A stretch of 64,000 bases of DNA from Nitrospira sp. (lineage in GTDB: Bacteria; Nitrospirota; Nitrospiria; Nitrospirales; Nitrospiraceae). Numbering within the stretch: position 1 is the first letter of the stretch; each line of letters starts with the position of its first letter. Position numbers and translations under genes: made by a program. This document shows, piece by piece, positions 1 to 9,141 of the stretch. The stretch spans positions 184,371 through 248,370 of the forward strand of contig JALHMZ010000004.1 of the NCBI GenBank assembly GCA_022843785.1. The letters run 5' to 3'. The notes under the pieces were generated by a model that saw only the letters and a program-made list of their open reading frames with translations, made no database searches and was not told the DNA's origin.

Positions 1-2
1 AC

Positions 3-182
3 AAGGGCCGGCTCTACTTCAAAGTGACTCCGACAACGGTCGAACGGTACAAAGCCCACGGCATGAAGCCATTCCGGCCGAATGTAAAACAGACACTCAA
101 CCATTACTACGAAGTTCCGCTCGAGATCTTGGAAGATTCAGAGAACCTCACCGATTGGGCGTCTCAAACAGCAACACGATAA
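3..182 (+). CDS. TfoX N-terminal domain protein, 3' end only
   Basis: The last 59 codons of a gene that begins left of the window, ending in TAA. The visible part (LYFKV, then HGMKPFRPN, then HYYEVP, then ILED and a tryptophan near the end) follows the C-terminal half of the TfoX/Sxy N-terminal domain, in which a strand-rich core is followed by a tyrosine-rich YYEVP segment. Stand-alone proteins of this type are small and cytoplasmic, and their role is poorly defined; only some TfoX proteins regulate competence. The family call rests on pattern recognition over a short fragment. Confidence 0.6.
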   Translation, partial: KGRLYFKVTPTTVERYKAHGMKPFRPNVKQTLNHYYEVPLEILEDSENLTDWASQTATR

Positions 183-409
183 CCGACCTGCCCCATCTTC
201 AGACTGAATCAATGACTCGCTCGAACACATTTGGTGTAGGACGCGTCCTCCGGTTTTCCCTCTACCCACCTCAGAGCCGTTTCTTGTCTCTCCCGCAATC
301 GATTGATTATTGAGAACATTCTTCCCCTTCGTCTGAATCGGAATGGCCCATGGAAAGGCATAGCCCTTGCTCCATCTCATCCTCTAGGTTATTCCCTGGA
401 GAGAGCTGT

Positions 410-1819
410 ATGAAGCCATGGATGCTGCCTTTACAATCATCACCGGGCAATGTGCCGCACCGATTTTCCTTCCTCTGTTCACGCGCGATAGCTTGCTCTC
501 TTTCCGTGACTGCATTGGTGCTTGGTCTGTCCCTCGATGCGATGGGCGCATCGATGCCGCTCTTCGAGGAATCTCCAATCCTGGCTTCTCCGCCCACTGC
601 TCAAATACAGTCGACACCTCGAGTAGTCAAACGGTGGGTTACACGGCAACGAACCATGACTCTCAATCGGGCCGCACTGGATGTCATGAGCCGCCCTCAT
701 ACTGGAACTGCAACCGACGTAACCTTGAATCTCTTCGATGGCGGGCCTCGGATACTTGACCTTGACCTGCCTCGCGGGTACCCCAAGGAGACGAAAGTCT
801 GGCGTGGGCGACTGAGAGGAGACCCAGGGAGCGACGTCACTCTGGTCGCTCAAGGGACGACCATGGTCGGCACGATTCTGACCGGCCAGCATCTCTACAA
901 AATCGAGGCCACCGGTGGTCAGCTTCACCGCCTCTTGGAAATCAACGAATCGACCCTCCCACCGGATCACCATCCCATCGTCGTCGCCGACGATTCCGTT
1001 GCAGCCCCTGCCGCAGGAGGCGCGACACAACAGACTGAGGCCACTGCTGCCGCCGCTGGTGATACCATCGTCGATCTGTTGGTCATCTACACATCGTCGG
1101 CAAAAAATCAGGAAGGCGGCCAGGCTGCGATGGAAGCGTTGATCGCCTTGGCGGTCGATTCCGCCAATCACGCCTATAGTAACAGTCAGATCACGATGCA
1201 ACTCCGGCTTGTCCATACCGCAGAGATCGCCTACACGGAATCAGGGGATATGGGGGTCGATCTCCCCCGCTTGCGAAGCACCACCGATGGAATCATGGAT
1301 CAGGTTCACCAATTGCGCGACCAGCACAAGGCAGACCTCGTGGCCTTGATTGTAGACAACGGGGGAGATTCTTGCGGCATTGCCTATGTGATGGCGAATG
1401 GGCCTCGTGCCGGCTTCGCGAGTTCCGCCTTCAGCGTGACGGCCCGCGATTGCCTCGCCAACGATACCCTCGCCCACGAATTGGGACATAACATGGGCAA
1501 CGCGCATGACCGGGCCACGGGAGGCGCGGGCGTGTTTGCCTACTCATATGGCTATCGCGATGAGGTCGGACGGTTCAGAACTGTGATGGCCTACGCCTGC
1601 CCCAACGTATCCTGCCCACGAGTGAAGTACTTCTCCAATCCACGGCTTCTCTATAACGGACGACCCCTCGGCATCGATCACAACACCGATCCAGCGAACG
1701 CTGCGGATAATGCCAGGTCTATGAACGAGGTCCGTCAGATCGTGGCCGCTTGGCGCACCGGCACAGCAGCAACTACGCCGCCACAGGCGCCGACAAACCT
1801 CCGAATCATCATTCCTTGA
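410..1819 (+). CDS. secreted reprolysin-like zinc metalloendopeptidase (M12/M72 type)
   Basis: A 469-residue exported protease. The ATG at 410 has GGAGAG eight bases upstream and opens a signal-peptide-like stretch ending near the AMGA at residues 44-47. Residues about 75-190 form a prodomain. The catalytic domain starts near DLLVIYTSSA, which resembles the start of peptidyl-Asp metalloendopeptidases (M72) and other M12B-like bacterial enzymes. The zinc site HELGHNMGNAHD lies at residues 356-367, the full HExxHxxGxxHD of metzincins, and a later VMAYAC supplies the Met-turn. Even cysteine content in the catalytic domain suggests disulfides. The next gene encodes a protein resembling only the prodomain. 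Substrate unknown; an upstream ATG at 350 lacks a signal peptide at its start and was not chosen. Confidence 0.85.
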   Translation: MKPWMLPLQSSPGNVPHRFSFLCSRAIACSLSVTALVLGLSLDAMGASMPLFEESPILASPPTAQIQSTPRVVKRWVTRQRTMTLNRAALDVMSRPHTGTATDVTLNLFDGGPRILDLDLPRGYPKETKVWRGRLRGDPGSDVTLVAQGTTMVGTILTGQHLYKIEATGGQLHRLLEINESTLPPDHHPIVVADDSVAAPAAGGATQQTEATAAAAGDTIVDLLVIYTSSAKNQEGGQAAMEALIALAVDSANHAYSNSQITMQLRLVHTAEIAYTESGDMGVDLPRLRSTTDGIMDQVHQLRDQHKADLVALIVDNGGDSCGIAYVMANGPRAGFASSAFSVTARDCLANDTLAHELGHNMGNAHDRATGGAGVFAYSYGYRDEVGRFRTVMAYACPNVSCPRVKYFSNPRLLYNGRPLGIDHNTDPANAADNARSMNEVRQIVAAWRTGTAATTPPQAPTNLRIIIP

Positions 1820-1933
1820 GCGAGCACTATCGGATGGCACGATTTGGTTTGGATATTTCCCCTTCACACCCAGCCATCGCTCGATATAATGGAGTCTGTT
1901 CACATTTCAACTTATGGTGACGGGAATAGCTCT

Positions 1934-2425
1934 ATGGCTCGCCTACCCGCCTCAATCCTCTTGGTCATGTTACTGGGCGGCATCTTCGGTCAAACCACGT
2001 TGGCCGAAGAGCCACCGACAGTCCAACTCTTATGGCAAACCGCCCCGCCGTCTCCAGCCATCGATCAACCGTCACCAGCCAGAAAGCCCTGGATACTACG
2101 CGATCAAGAAATCGCCCTTGATCTCGCCTTGCTCAATATCTTGAAGGATGCCGGCGCCAGACCCCATCCCAGAATCGTTATTGCACTCTTTGACGGCGAC
2201 AGGCACGAATTGGATATCACGTCGACAGTCTCCCGTCATAACGACAGTGCGATCGTCCGCGGCACGTTCAAACGGCCTTCGAAGGGAGACTTTACGTTTG
2301 CTATCAACGGCAACGTCCTTGTCGGAACCATGCATCTGAGCGATCGTCTGTACAAGACCGAGCACATCGCCAACGGCCGGCTACGGTTGCTCGAAATCGA
2401 CCCGGACAAGTTTCCTCCTGACTGA
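1934..2425 (+). CDS. secreted protein resembling the prodomain of the upstream protease
   Basis: 163 residues if started at the ATG at 1934, which puts a clear signal peptide (MARLPASILLVMLLGG, cleavage near LAEE) at the N terminus; two longer starts exist. From about residue 55 to the end it matches the prodomain of the preceding protease in order: LFDG, LD(I/L), RG, a D-x-T strand, VGTM or VGTI, LYK-E, G-x-L-x-RLLEI and a closing PPD. There is no HExxH and no catalytic domain. It could be a trans-acting chaperone or inhibitor of the protease, as stand-alone propeptide homologues are for some other peptidase families. That role is inference; the similarity is seen directly. The spacing of 114 bases to the protease stop allows co-transcription. 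Confidence 0.75.
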   Translation: MARLPASILLVMLLGGIFGQTTLAEEPPTVQLLWQTAPPSPAIDQPSPARKPWILRDQEIALDLALLNILKDAGARPHPRIVIALFDGDRHELDITSTVSRHNDSAIVRGTFKRPSKGDFTFAINGNVLVGTMHLSDRLYKTEHIANGRLRLLEIDPDKFPPD

Positions 2426-2464
2426 CCGTTCCTCCCGCCGGGTTGTAGCGATTCTTCACTCGCT

Positions 2465-3037
2465 ATGCCAGACTGGCCCATGCCACAGCAATCGACTATT
2501 TACACCGTCGGCCATTCGACCAGACAGATCGAGACATTCCTCGATCTCCTGCGCGCGCATGACATCAGACTCCTCGTCGATGTTAGAACCATCCCTCGCT
2601 CGCGGCACAATCCGCAATTCAACACCGAGACCTTGGCTGCAAGCCTGGTAGACTCAGGCATCTCCTACCAACATGCGCCGAGCCTGGGAGGACTCCGGAA
2701 GCCGATGGTCGATTCTCTGAATCAAGGCTGGCGCAACCAGAGTTTTCGCGGCTATGCGGACCACATGCAGTCAGAAGTGTTTTGGAAGGCCCTTGACGCG
2801 CTGACGGCTGACGGTCGAGAGCTACGGACTGTGATCATGTGCGCTGAGGCTGTCCCCTGGCGCTGCCACCGATCCTTGATTGCCGATGCTCTGGTGTACC
2901 ACGGCTGTGAAGTCCGGCACATCATGACCGAAACGAAGGCCGACCCACACCAAATGACCTCCTTCGCCAAAGTCGAACACGGACGCGTCACCTATCCACG
3001 GCCTGCGGACGAGCAAACGCCCGGTCTTTTTGAATAG
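2465..3037 (+). CDS. DUF488 family protein
   Basis: 190 residues (176 if started at the second ATG, 2480). The order of motifs is that of DUF488: YTVGHSTR at the start, a DVRTIPRSRHNPQFN loop, then a conserved CAEAVPWRCHRSLIAD segment with two cysteines. The domain has unknown biochemical function; its conserved Cys-rich loop has led to suggestions of a nucleotide- or nucleic-acid-related enzyme. Predicted soluble, with no signal peptide. It sits between the secreted protease pair and the STAND gene without overlap to either, so it may be its own unit. Confidence 0.85.
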   Translation: MPDWPMPQQSTIYTVGHSTRQIETFLDLLRAHDIRLLVDVRTIPRSRHNPQFNTETLAASLVDSGISYQHAPSLGGLRKPMVDSLNQGWRNQSFRGYADHMQSEVFWKALDALTADGRELRTVIMCAEAVPWRCHRSLIADALVYHGCEVRHIMTETKADPHQMTSFAKVEHGRVTYPRPADEQTPGLFE

Positions 3038-3096
3038 AGACCGTCTCAGCGTCAGCCCAGATCGACAAGAGTGGCTACAAAACACCGGAAAAGCGA

Positions 3097-3102
3097 TATA
3101 AT
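3097..3102 (+). promoter_or_regulatory. candidate -10 box inside a short palindrome upstream of the STAND gene
   Basis: TATAAT lies 34 bases before the chosen ATG. It is embedded in GCGATATAATCGC (3093-3105), whose ends GCGAT and ATCGC are perfect inverted repeats, so a repressor could occupy the -10 region. The -35 candidate GCTACA at 3074-3079 is weak (spacing 17). Confidence 0.4.
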
Positions 3103-3135
3103 CGCCTTTGCTCGCTCCTTGTCGTGGGATCTATC

Positions 3136-6100
3136 ATGTCATTGCTCATCGGTCAGGCAATCGAGGCTGAGGAATTGGAAAAGGCGACCAGCACATGGTC
3201 GCCTGGCCGATTTGCAACGCTCTGCAACACGGTGGCTTGGGCAGAATCAGGCCGAACCTTCCAGGCAATTCCTTCATTCACCAGCCGTGTCTATGTAAAG
3301 GATGGTGGGGTGGATGCGGAATGGGATGTAGAAATCCCTGCCGACATCTCGCACATTCCCACACCGATTCTCAGCCCTGGCTGGAACGTCTTCCAGTATA
3401 AGCAGCGGGACGTATTCGCCAGGAAACGTCAGTCAGTTATTTCCAATCTTCGGTCATCCCTGACTGGAGCCTTCAACGCGGTCACAAAGAACTACGCGAG
3501 GAAGCCGGATCGCTACACCCTCTTTGTCAATAGTCATCTCACGCCCACCGAAAATGCCTCCCTGAAGAAGAGCATCGTGGCAGGGGAAGAGAGCAGCGAG
3601 AGCCACGTTGAAGTCATTGGAGCCGCAGAACTGGCCGCTCTGTTGAACGGCCACCCACACCTTCGCGCTGCCTTCTTTGCACCACTGGTTTTTCAGACCT
3701 GGGAGGATGCCTACAACGCTCATGGGGGAAAGAAGCGGTTTGGTTCTTCAGTAGAATTCGTGGGACGAGAACCTGAACTGGATCAGCTCCGTGCCCTTGT
3801 GGACAATCCTGCCATTCACGCCATCATTATCAGCGGCCTCCACGATATGGGGAAGAGCCGTCTCGCGCTCGAAGCGACGAAACACAAACCGTATGACGTA
3901 GCCGTCGCGCTAGATCCACGCTCGATCGACTTGGCGGACTATCGCAATCTCTGCACGAATCGCTCACAGGTCATTTGTATTATCGAAGACCCCGAATTCG
4001 ACACCCTACCATCTCTCATCGGCGAGGCCTTGTCGGTTCCCGGCTTAAAGCTACTTATCACGCTTCCGATGGCCGAGGACGCGCCGGATTTGAGCTATGG
4101 GCTCGATAACCGAGTGGCATCGCTCCCTCTTTCTCCACTGAGTGACGAAGACGCAAGGAAGCTACTCCACGCGACAGGGCAGGCCCTTGATTTCGAGATT
4201 CAGGAGTGGATTCTCAGCCAGGCCGGGGGGATACCAGGGGTCATCTTGGCAGCGGCCAGCATCGCAAATACTCTTCGCCAGAGTCATACGGCCTTTACCA
4301 CCGCGGTGGGAAGAGAGTTTGAGCGCCGCCTCCGACAGGAACTGGGACCAGCCGCCTTGCAGTCAGCCTGTCTCTTTTCCCTGTTGACACATGTTGGAAT
4401 TGCCGGACCCCATGACAGCGAAATTCAAACCATCTGTGAGATATTCGGCGATGGGCAATCGCCTCATGACACGATCGCCCACCTACCAGAATTGGAGAAA
4501 TCAGGCCTGGTAAAACGGATCGGTTATTTTGTCGAACTATCACTGCCGGTTCTTGCAAACCACCTAGTCGAGCAACTTCTCCAAGGGCGCAGAGATCGGA
4601 TGTTCGCCCTGTTTGCAAAGTTAGACGAAGCGGGGCAGATCAGATTCATCAAGCGGCTTGCAAAAGTCAGCGGCCCTGAAGCCGAGCAATTCCGGAACGA
4701 GTTATTTGCTCCTGACGGACTCCTTGGCACGCTTGAAAACATTCTTCGACGGCCTCATTTGCTCAAACTCTTGTCTGGAGCCGCTCCGCAGCATGTGCTG
4801 GATGCCCTCGAACACGACTTGCTTGCCAGCACCAGGGAAACTCGGCTGGCTATTTCTGGGCGCTCGCGCAGAGAATTGATGTGGGCGCTCGAACAACTGC
4901 TCTCGCGATCCCAAACCAGCAAAGGAGCCCTTCGGCTTGTCTGGCTCCTCGCTGAAGCCGAGAATGAGACAGTGGGGAACAACGCCACGGAAGTGCTGGG
5001 AGCGTGCTTCCTTGCAAACCACCCTCAAGTGCCATTGCCAATAGACGAGAGAATGTCTCTTATCCGAGAACTCCTCTCGTCTCGTCCCATAACAGAAACA
5101 AAGTTCGTTGCAATTAAAGTCATACAGAGAGGTTTGGAGGGGCGTTCGTTGGTTACCCTTCGACGTAGCACGGGTTTCCAGCCTTTGGATACAGGACCCA
5201 CCCTAGACTGGAGCGTTTTCAATTATTTCCTAGGCCTTGCACAGATACTTGTTTCGCTTGCTGAGGAACAAGATGAAGCCTCGCAAGCCGCACTGAACGT
5301 ATTACCAAAATCGATTGCGCAATTGGCTTTTCAAGGGCTGACAGCAGAAAGCAGACAATACTTCAAGCTTCTCACCGACTGGGCTCTGGCTGAACGCAAG
5401 GGGCTGGATGTATCACACTTGGCCGGCGTCATGCGCCGAGTTCGAGACTTTTGCGCCAAGCAGATAGCCAATCCCGATTTGCCCGATGACCGGAGAGCAG
5501 AATACACCAAGTTCATTTCACAGCTTACGGCCTCGGTGAGCTCATTGAATGAAGCTGGGTTTACAACCAGGCTTAAGCTCTGGGCCGGCGGAGGAAGCTA
5601 TCGCGTGTCGGAAGACTGGAAACAGGTAGAGGAGCAGCTATCTCTTCTCGCAAAGGAGGCCGTGCACTCTCCTCAAATTCTTACATGCGACTTAACACAC
5701 TGGTTGTTAACCGCTTCTGCAAAAGAAGCCCGAAGCTTTTTCTATGCCCTCGGTCAAGAGGATCACACCCGTCATTTCCAAGAAGTGTTTGAGGGTCTTG
5801 GCACGAATGTCCTTGGAAGCAGAGCGTTCGCCCCTTATTTTGCCGGCTGGGCGAAACATGACCTCGAAGGAGCTGAACGTCGGCTCGATCAGCTTGCCGA
5901 GTTGCATGCAGTCTCCGCCACTTCTCTGCTGGAAACAACCAGCTGGCTAAACCCAACACCACACGGGCTCGAGCGAATTAAACAGGTCGCTCCGGATGAC
6001 CCCGAATATGCTGCCGCCATACTCGGCCGATGGATCGATCGCATGGATCCAAAAAATTTCAAGGAACTACTTCGCATTATCGCCGGATCAAATTTCGAGC

Positions 6101-7059
6101 ACGCTTCTGCCGCAGTCGATTTGCTCGGAACCTGGAACTATCACCAGAAATCTTTCGACGATGAGTTGAGTACCTTTGCCTGGCACTGTATCGAACATGG
6201 CCCCTCAAAGAGATCAACACGTTCTGCCGAAGGCTGGCATTTTGATGCGCTCGCCGCTAAGCTGACTGAGGCTAATCCTGACTTGGGCTTTCTGAAGTTT
6301 CGTCAACTTCTCACCGCCCCTCCCACTGGCTTTATAGAATGGGTGCCAGTGGATATGGACGGAGGAAAACAATGGTGGGAAACGTTGCGAGCACATGATC
6401 GCCCACGATTGTTCCACACATTACTTGAGGCCTCCTGCGCTAACGACACAACTCAAGAAGTGCTTTCATGGCGACTGAAAGATTTGCTAGATCAAGAACA
6501 GGATGCTCACGACTTGCTTGCGGCTATTGGTGACAATGTTGCCCATGCACACATCGCAGCGCGATGGCTTGTCGGAAGCGCACCAGGATACTGGGATCTC
6601 GCCTTTAGGTTCATCAAACAGTTTCCGCATGACCCCACCTTACAGAATGTCCTCACCTCGGCAGCCATGGATACGGGAGCCTTTATAAGGGGACCTGTAT
6701 CTCAATTTTACGAGGCTCGGAATCAAGAGGTGCGCAAGCGCTTGGAGGATCCTTCCACGCCGGCAGAAACCCGTTCATGGCTTCGGCATGTGGCCGAGGC
6801 GCTTGGCGTTGAAGTCACGACCCATTTGGTATGGGAATACGATCGAGAAGTCAACGACCTGAAGCGTTATATCCAGGGAGAAGATGTCGAGCAGAAGAGA
6901 TGGGCAGTCGGCAGGATTCTCAAATACGCCGAATGGTCCGACGTACGAAAGCTCTTATCGCTCGACGATATCGAGGAAGCCCTTCCTCACATCAACCTCC
7001 CCGAACGCAGGCGATCCATGATCGAACGGCTCTTACCGACGTGGAAACATGCCGGATAG
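3136..7059 (+). CDS. PD-(D/E)XK nuclease-STAND NTPase fusion, candidate anti-phage effector
   Basis: 1307 residues from the ATG at 3136 (GGGA at spacing 6); a GTG at 3124 would add four. Residues 1-200 look like a restriction-endonuclease-fold domain: DGGVD at 56-60, then FQYKQ with Q87-x-K89, the GxD...QxK form of the PD-(D/E)XK site. FVGRE near 215 opens a STAND P-loop domain with Walker A GLHDMGKS at 234-241 and a hydrophobic ICIIED strand near 290 as a Walker B candidate. The remaining 750 or so residues are helix-rich and repeat-like with no family I recognise, the place where Avs-type proteins carry a target-sensing region. The same layout (nuclease, STAND, long C-terminal sensor) is known from Avs4-like proteins. 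Its stop overlaps the start of the AbiEii-type gene. Function in defence is inferred from architecture. Confidence 0.8.
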   Translation: MSLLIGQAIEAEELEKATSTWSPGRFATLCNTVAWAESGRTFQAIPSFTSRVYVKDGGVDAEWDVEIPADISHIPTPILSPGWNVFQYKQRDVFARKRQSVISNLRSSLTGAFNAVTKNYARKPDRYTLFVNSHLTPTENASLKKSIVAGEESSESHVEVIGAAELAALLNGHPHLRAAFFAPLVFQTWEDAYNAHGGKKRFGSSVEFVGREPELDQLRALVDNPAIHAIIISGLHDMGKSRLALEATKHKPYDVAVALDPRSIDLADYRNLCTNRSQVICIIEDPEFDTLPSLIGEALSVPGLKLLITLPMAEDAPDLSYGLDNRVASLPLSPLSDEDARKLLHATGQALDFEIQEWILSQAGGIPGVILAAASIANTLRQSHTAFTTAVGREFERRLRQELGPAALQSACLFSLLTHVGIAGPHDSEIQTICEIFGDGQSPHDTIAHLPELEKSGLVKRIGYFVELSLPVLANHLVEQLLQGRRDRMFALFAKLDEAGQIRFIKRLAKVSGPEAEQFRNELFAPDGLLGTLENILRRPHLLKLLSGAAPQHVLDALEHDLLASTRETRLAISGRSRRELMWALEQLLSRSQTSKGALRLVWLLAEAENETVGNNATEVLGACFLANHPQVPLPIDERMSLIRELLSSRPITETKFVAIKVIQRGLEGRSLVTLRRSTGFQPLDTGPTLDWSVFNYFLGLAQILVSLAEEQDEASQAALNVLPKSIAQLAFQGLTAESRQYFKLLTDWALAERKGLDVSHLAGVMRRVRDFCAKQIANPDLPDDRRAEYTKFISQLTASVSSLNEAGFTTRLKLWAGGGSYRVSEDWKQVEEQLSLLAKEAVHSPQILTCDLTHWLLTASAKEARSFFYALGQEDHTRHFQEVFEGLGTNVLGSRAFAPYFAGWAKHDLEGAERRLDQLAELHAVSATSLLETTSWLNPTPHGLERIKQVAPDDPEYAAAILGRWIDRMDPKNFKELLRIIAGSNFEHASAAVDLLGTWNYHQKSFDDELSTFAWHCIEHGPSKRSTRSAEGWHFDALAAKLTEANPDLGFLKFRQLLTAPPTGFIEWVPVDMDGGKQWWETLRAHDRPRLFHTLLEASCANDTTQEVLSWRLKDLLDQEQDAHDLLAAIGDNVAHAHIAARWLVGSAPGYWDLAFRFIKQFPHDPTLQNVLTSAAMDTGAFIRGPVSQFYEARNQEVRKRLEDPSTPAETRSWLRHVAEALGVEVTTHLVWEYDREVNDLKRYIQGEDVEQKRWAVGRILKYAEWSDVRKLLSLDDIEEALPHINLPERRRSMIERLLPTWKHAG

Positions 7060-7753
7060 CATCCTCACGCCGCTGCAACATCGGGTTCTCACCTCGCTCT
7101 TTCAGAACGGTCTTGCCGAGCGTGGGTTTTACCTCACTGGGGGAACGGCTCTCGCTGAGTTTTACCTCCACCATCGCTATTCGGATGATTTAGACTTCTT
7201 CACCAGGAAACAGGGTCCGCTTGCGCAAGATTTTCAACACATTACTAGCCTCATTCCAACCCTTGGATTGACTATCGCGTCGAAGAATCCAAAATCGGAG
7301 GAGCACCTGGTTCTTTTTGTCAACGCTGGTGATGGCCAAGACAACCTGAAGATCGAATTCGCGCGTGACGTCCCGGCACAGATGTCGCAACCGACAGCCC
7401 ATAATGGGATCATCGTTGATTCATTTGAAGACATCGCCACGAACAAGATCTGCGCGATCTTGAGCCGCCGGCCTTCTGAGCCAAAGGACTTTTATGACCT
7501 CTACTTCATTTTGAAGGAGTCGCAATTCACCCTCGACTATTTGATCAACCGCGCTCGCGAAAAAGAGGCGCTCTTGGATTCCGAAGAAGGGGTGCTGCTG
7601 TTCGCGGCCAATCTTCTGACCGTGCAACATTTAGAATTCATGCGGGAACTCGAACCCAGAGTTGTGAAACCGCAATCCGCGGAGCAACTTCGTGAATTTC
7701 TCCTTCCCCTTGCCACCGAACTGTCGGGGCGTTATCGCCCACCAAGCAAGTAG
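7049..7753 (+). CDS. AbiEii/AbiGii-type nucleotidyltransferase, translationally coupled to the STAND gene
   Basis: 234 residues. The ATG lies 11 bases inside the STAND gene, so the two are almost certainly translated from one mRNA. The nucleotidyltransferase signature is clear: LTGGTALAEF (GG at 31-32), then YSDDLDFF with D47 and D49 as metal ligands, then a FEDIATNK segment and PKDFYDLY. This is the AbiEii (Nucleotidyl_trans_AbiEii) family; characterised members act as toxins by transferring nucleotides to tRNA or related targets, normally opposed by an AbiEi-type antitoxin. No AbiEi is present here and the neighbour is the STAND protein instead, which suggests a different control of the toxin. 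Confidence 0.88.
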   Translation: MPDSILTPLQHRVLTSLFQNGLAERGFYLTGGTALAEFYLHHRYSDDLDFFTRKQGPLAQDFQHITSLIPTLGLTIASKNPKSEEHLVLFVNAGDGQDNLKIEFARDVPAQMSQPTAHNGIIVDSFEDIATNKICAILSRRPSEPKDFYDLYFILKESQFTLDYLINRAREKEALLDSEEGVLLFAANLLTVQHLEFMRELEPRVVKPQSAEQLREFLLPLATELSGRYRPPSK

Positions 7754-7756
7754 CCC

Positions 7757-8116
7757 ATGCTCTACCGCCTCGGCGCCGACTTCGTGCTGCTCCTCCATTT
7801 CAGCTTCGTGCTCTTCGTACTCTTGGGCGGATTCCTGCTCATCAAATGGCCCAGGCTCATGTGGCTACACCTGCCGGCGGTTGCTTGGGGGACCTTCGTG
7901 GAATTCAGCGGCTGGATCTGTCCCCTCACCCCATTGGAGAACTGGCTCAGGGCACAAGCAGGCGAGGCGACCTACGCCGAAGACTTTATCGTCCGGTCTC
8001 TGTCCTCGATTCTGTATCCCGATGCCTTAACCCATGAGATCCAACTCATCTTGGGGACAGCCCTGCTCGTCGTAAACCTGGCAATCTACGGATGGCTATG
8101 GCAAACACCTCGTTGA
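7757..8116 (+). CDS. DUF2784 family membrane protein
   Basis: 119 residues, four predicted membrane segments (about 5-27, 33-52, 90-113 and a short central one). The characteristic DUF2784 features are present: a conserved H in LLLHFSFVLFV, then WLHLPAVAWG, then G-W-I-C-P-L-T-P-L-E, then YPDALTHE. Function unknown; often found as a single gene in proteobacteria and Nitrospirota. It starts three bases after the AbiEii stop, so it may be read through from that operon, but the family is widespread outside defence loci and I infer no functional link. Confidence 0.88.
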   Translation: MLYRLGADFVLLLHFSFVLFVLLGGFLLIKWPRLMWLHLPAVAWGTFVEFSGWICPLTPLENWLRAQAGEATYAEDFIVRSLSSILYPDALTHEIQLILGTALLVVNLAIYGWLWQTPR

Positions 8117-8251
8117 CAAGTATTATCCAGAGGCTCTAGTCTCCCGAACGCTGCCGTCGGCCATCGCAGCCGGGGAGAGCAGCAGATTCTGTCGTTCCCG
8201 GGCAAGAGCGGAGTGCACCGTAGCGGTAACTCATGAAAGGAACCGACCCGT

Positions 8252-8431
8252 ATGCGTTGGTTCAACTGGGTTGGAATTCTGATGATGGTGCTCGGTCTCG
8301 CAATCAATGAGGCCTTGTTTTTCTCAGCATGGTCCGACTTCAACATGGGGTGGGCCATCGGGCTCGGATCATATTTCGTGATTGCGCTTGGGCTATCCCT
8401 ATGGGGAGGCCCGACGCGCGAAGAAGACTGA
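8252..8431 (+). CDS. small two-helix membrane protein (59 residues)
   Basis: Begins with MRWFNWVGILMMVLGLAIN, has a second hydrophobic segment (GWAIGLGSYFVIALGLSLW) and ends in a charged tail PTREED. AAAGGA lies about ten bases upstream of the ATG. Two closely spaced helices with an acidic linker (SAWSDF) make it a likely inner-membrane miniprotein. No family recognised. The reading frame, hydrophobic pattern and ribosome binding site together support it as real despite its size. Confidence 0.6.
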   Translation: MRWFNWVGILMMVLGLAINEALFFSAWSDFNMGWAIGLGSYFVIALGLSLWGGPTREED

Positions 8432-8798
8432 CCCACGCGTACCCTCGTCCTCGCAAGTCAATGCATCGTCTTGGACAGATACAATAAGAACTTGTGCGCG
8501 CTCGGGGAAAATCAGCATTAATTCTTCCCTCTCCCGTCACAAAATAATTTTGCTTCCTGAAGCATACAGCGACCGGAACGGTTGGTTGGACGGGAAAGCC
8601 GCATGTGAAAGCCCGCCACTGGTAGACCGCTGATCAATCCTGCCATTCCGATCTAACACATTGACTTATAAATTATTTTCAACACCATTCGGAAATACTG
8701 AAATCGCACGAATGATCGTGGAAAAATCTTAGCACGATCGTCATCGATATTGATTGCGACAGGCTTGCCGGTGCCGGACTGTCTGGTTTCCTCTCCAC
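8432..8798. other. intergenic region without a supported gene
   Basis: About 370 bases with a markedly AT-rich centre (8655-8690). No convincing reading frame, RNA gene or terminator was seen. It ends at the promoter of the first HicB-like gene. Confidence 0.5.
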
Positions 8799-8826
8799 TT
8801 GCCGTCCTACAAACTCCAGCTATACT
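8799..8826 (+). promoter_or_regulatory. promoter of the first HicB-like gene
   Basis: TTGCCG, 16 bases, TATACT. The -10 box ends 10 bases before the ATG at 8837 and there is no Shine-Dalgarno sequence in between, so transcription would begin within a few bases of the start codon (leaderless or near-leaderless mRNA). Confidence 0.5.
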
Positions 8827-8836
8827 TATCCCCATC

Positions 8837-9106
8837 ATGCACGCGAAGAAATATATACTCTGGGAAGAACAGGGCCGGTGGTGCGGCTACCTGGAGGGCT
8901 ATCCGGACAACATCGCGCATGGAAAGTCGTTCGAAGACTTGCAATTCAAACTTCGCGATCTGCAGCGCGAGCTCGCAGACCAGGAAGACGACCGGTCTCC
9001 ACATGCCACGACGGTGACCGCGCCTCCACGAGTGTTCACCACCCGCCAGATCAAGATCCGCGCGCGGTTTGAAAAGATTTTCCTCTTGATGTTCCCCAAT
9101 CCTTGA
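8837..9106 (+). CDS. HicB-like small protein, paralogue 1 of 3
   Basis: 89 residues. The first 45 residues (KYILWEEQGRWCGYLEGYPD, then HGKSFEDLQFKLRDLQREL) look like the partial RNase H fold of HicB-type antitoxins, where a short strand pair is followed by G-(x)-S-x-E-(E/D)-L and a helix. There is no C-terminal ribbon-helix-helix or HTH domain; the tail is basic (TRQIKIRARFEKIF). Two close relatives follow in the same orientation. No HicA-type toxin is adjacent. Function unknown. Confidence 0.7.
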   Translation: MHAKKYILWEEQGRWCGYLEGYPDNIAHGKSFEDLQFKLRDLQRELADQEDDRSPHATTVTAPPRVFTTRQIKIRARFEKIFLLMFPNP

Positions 9107-9141
9107 ATCGCCACACAAGCTTCTCCATTTCCTACTTTCGC

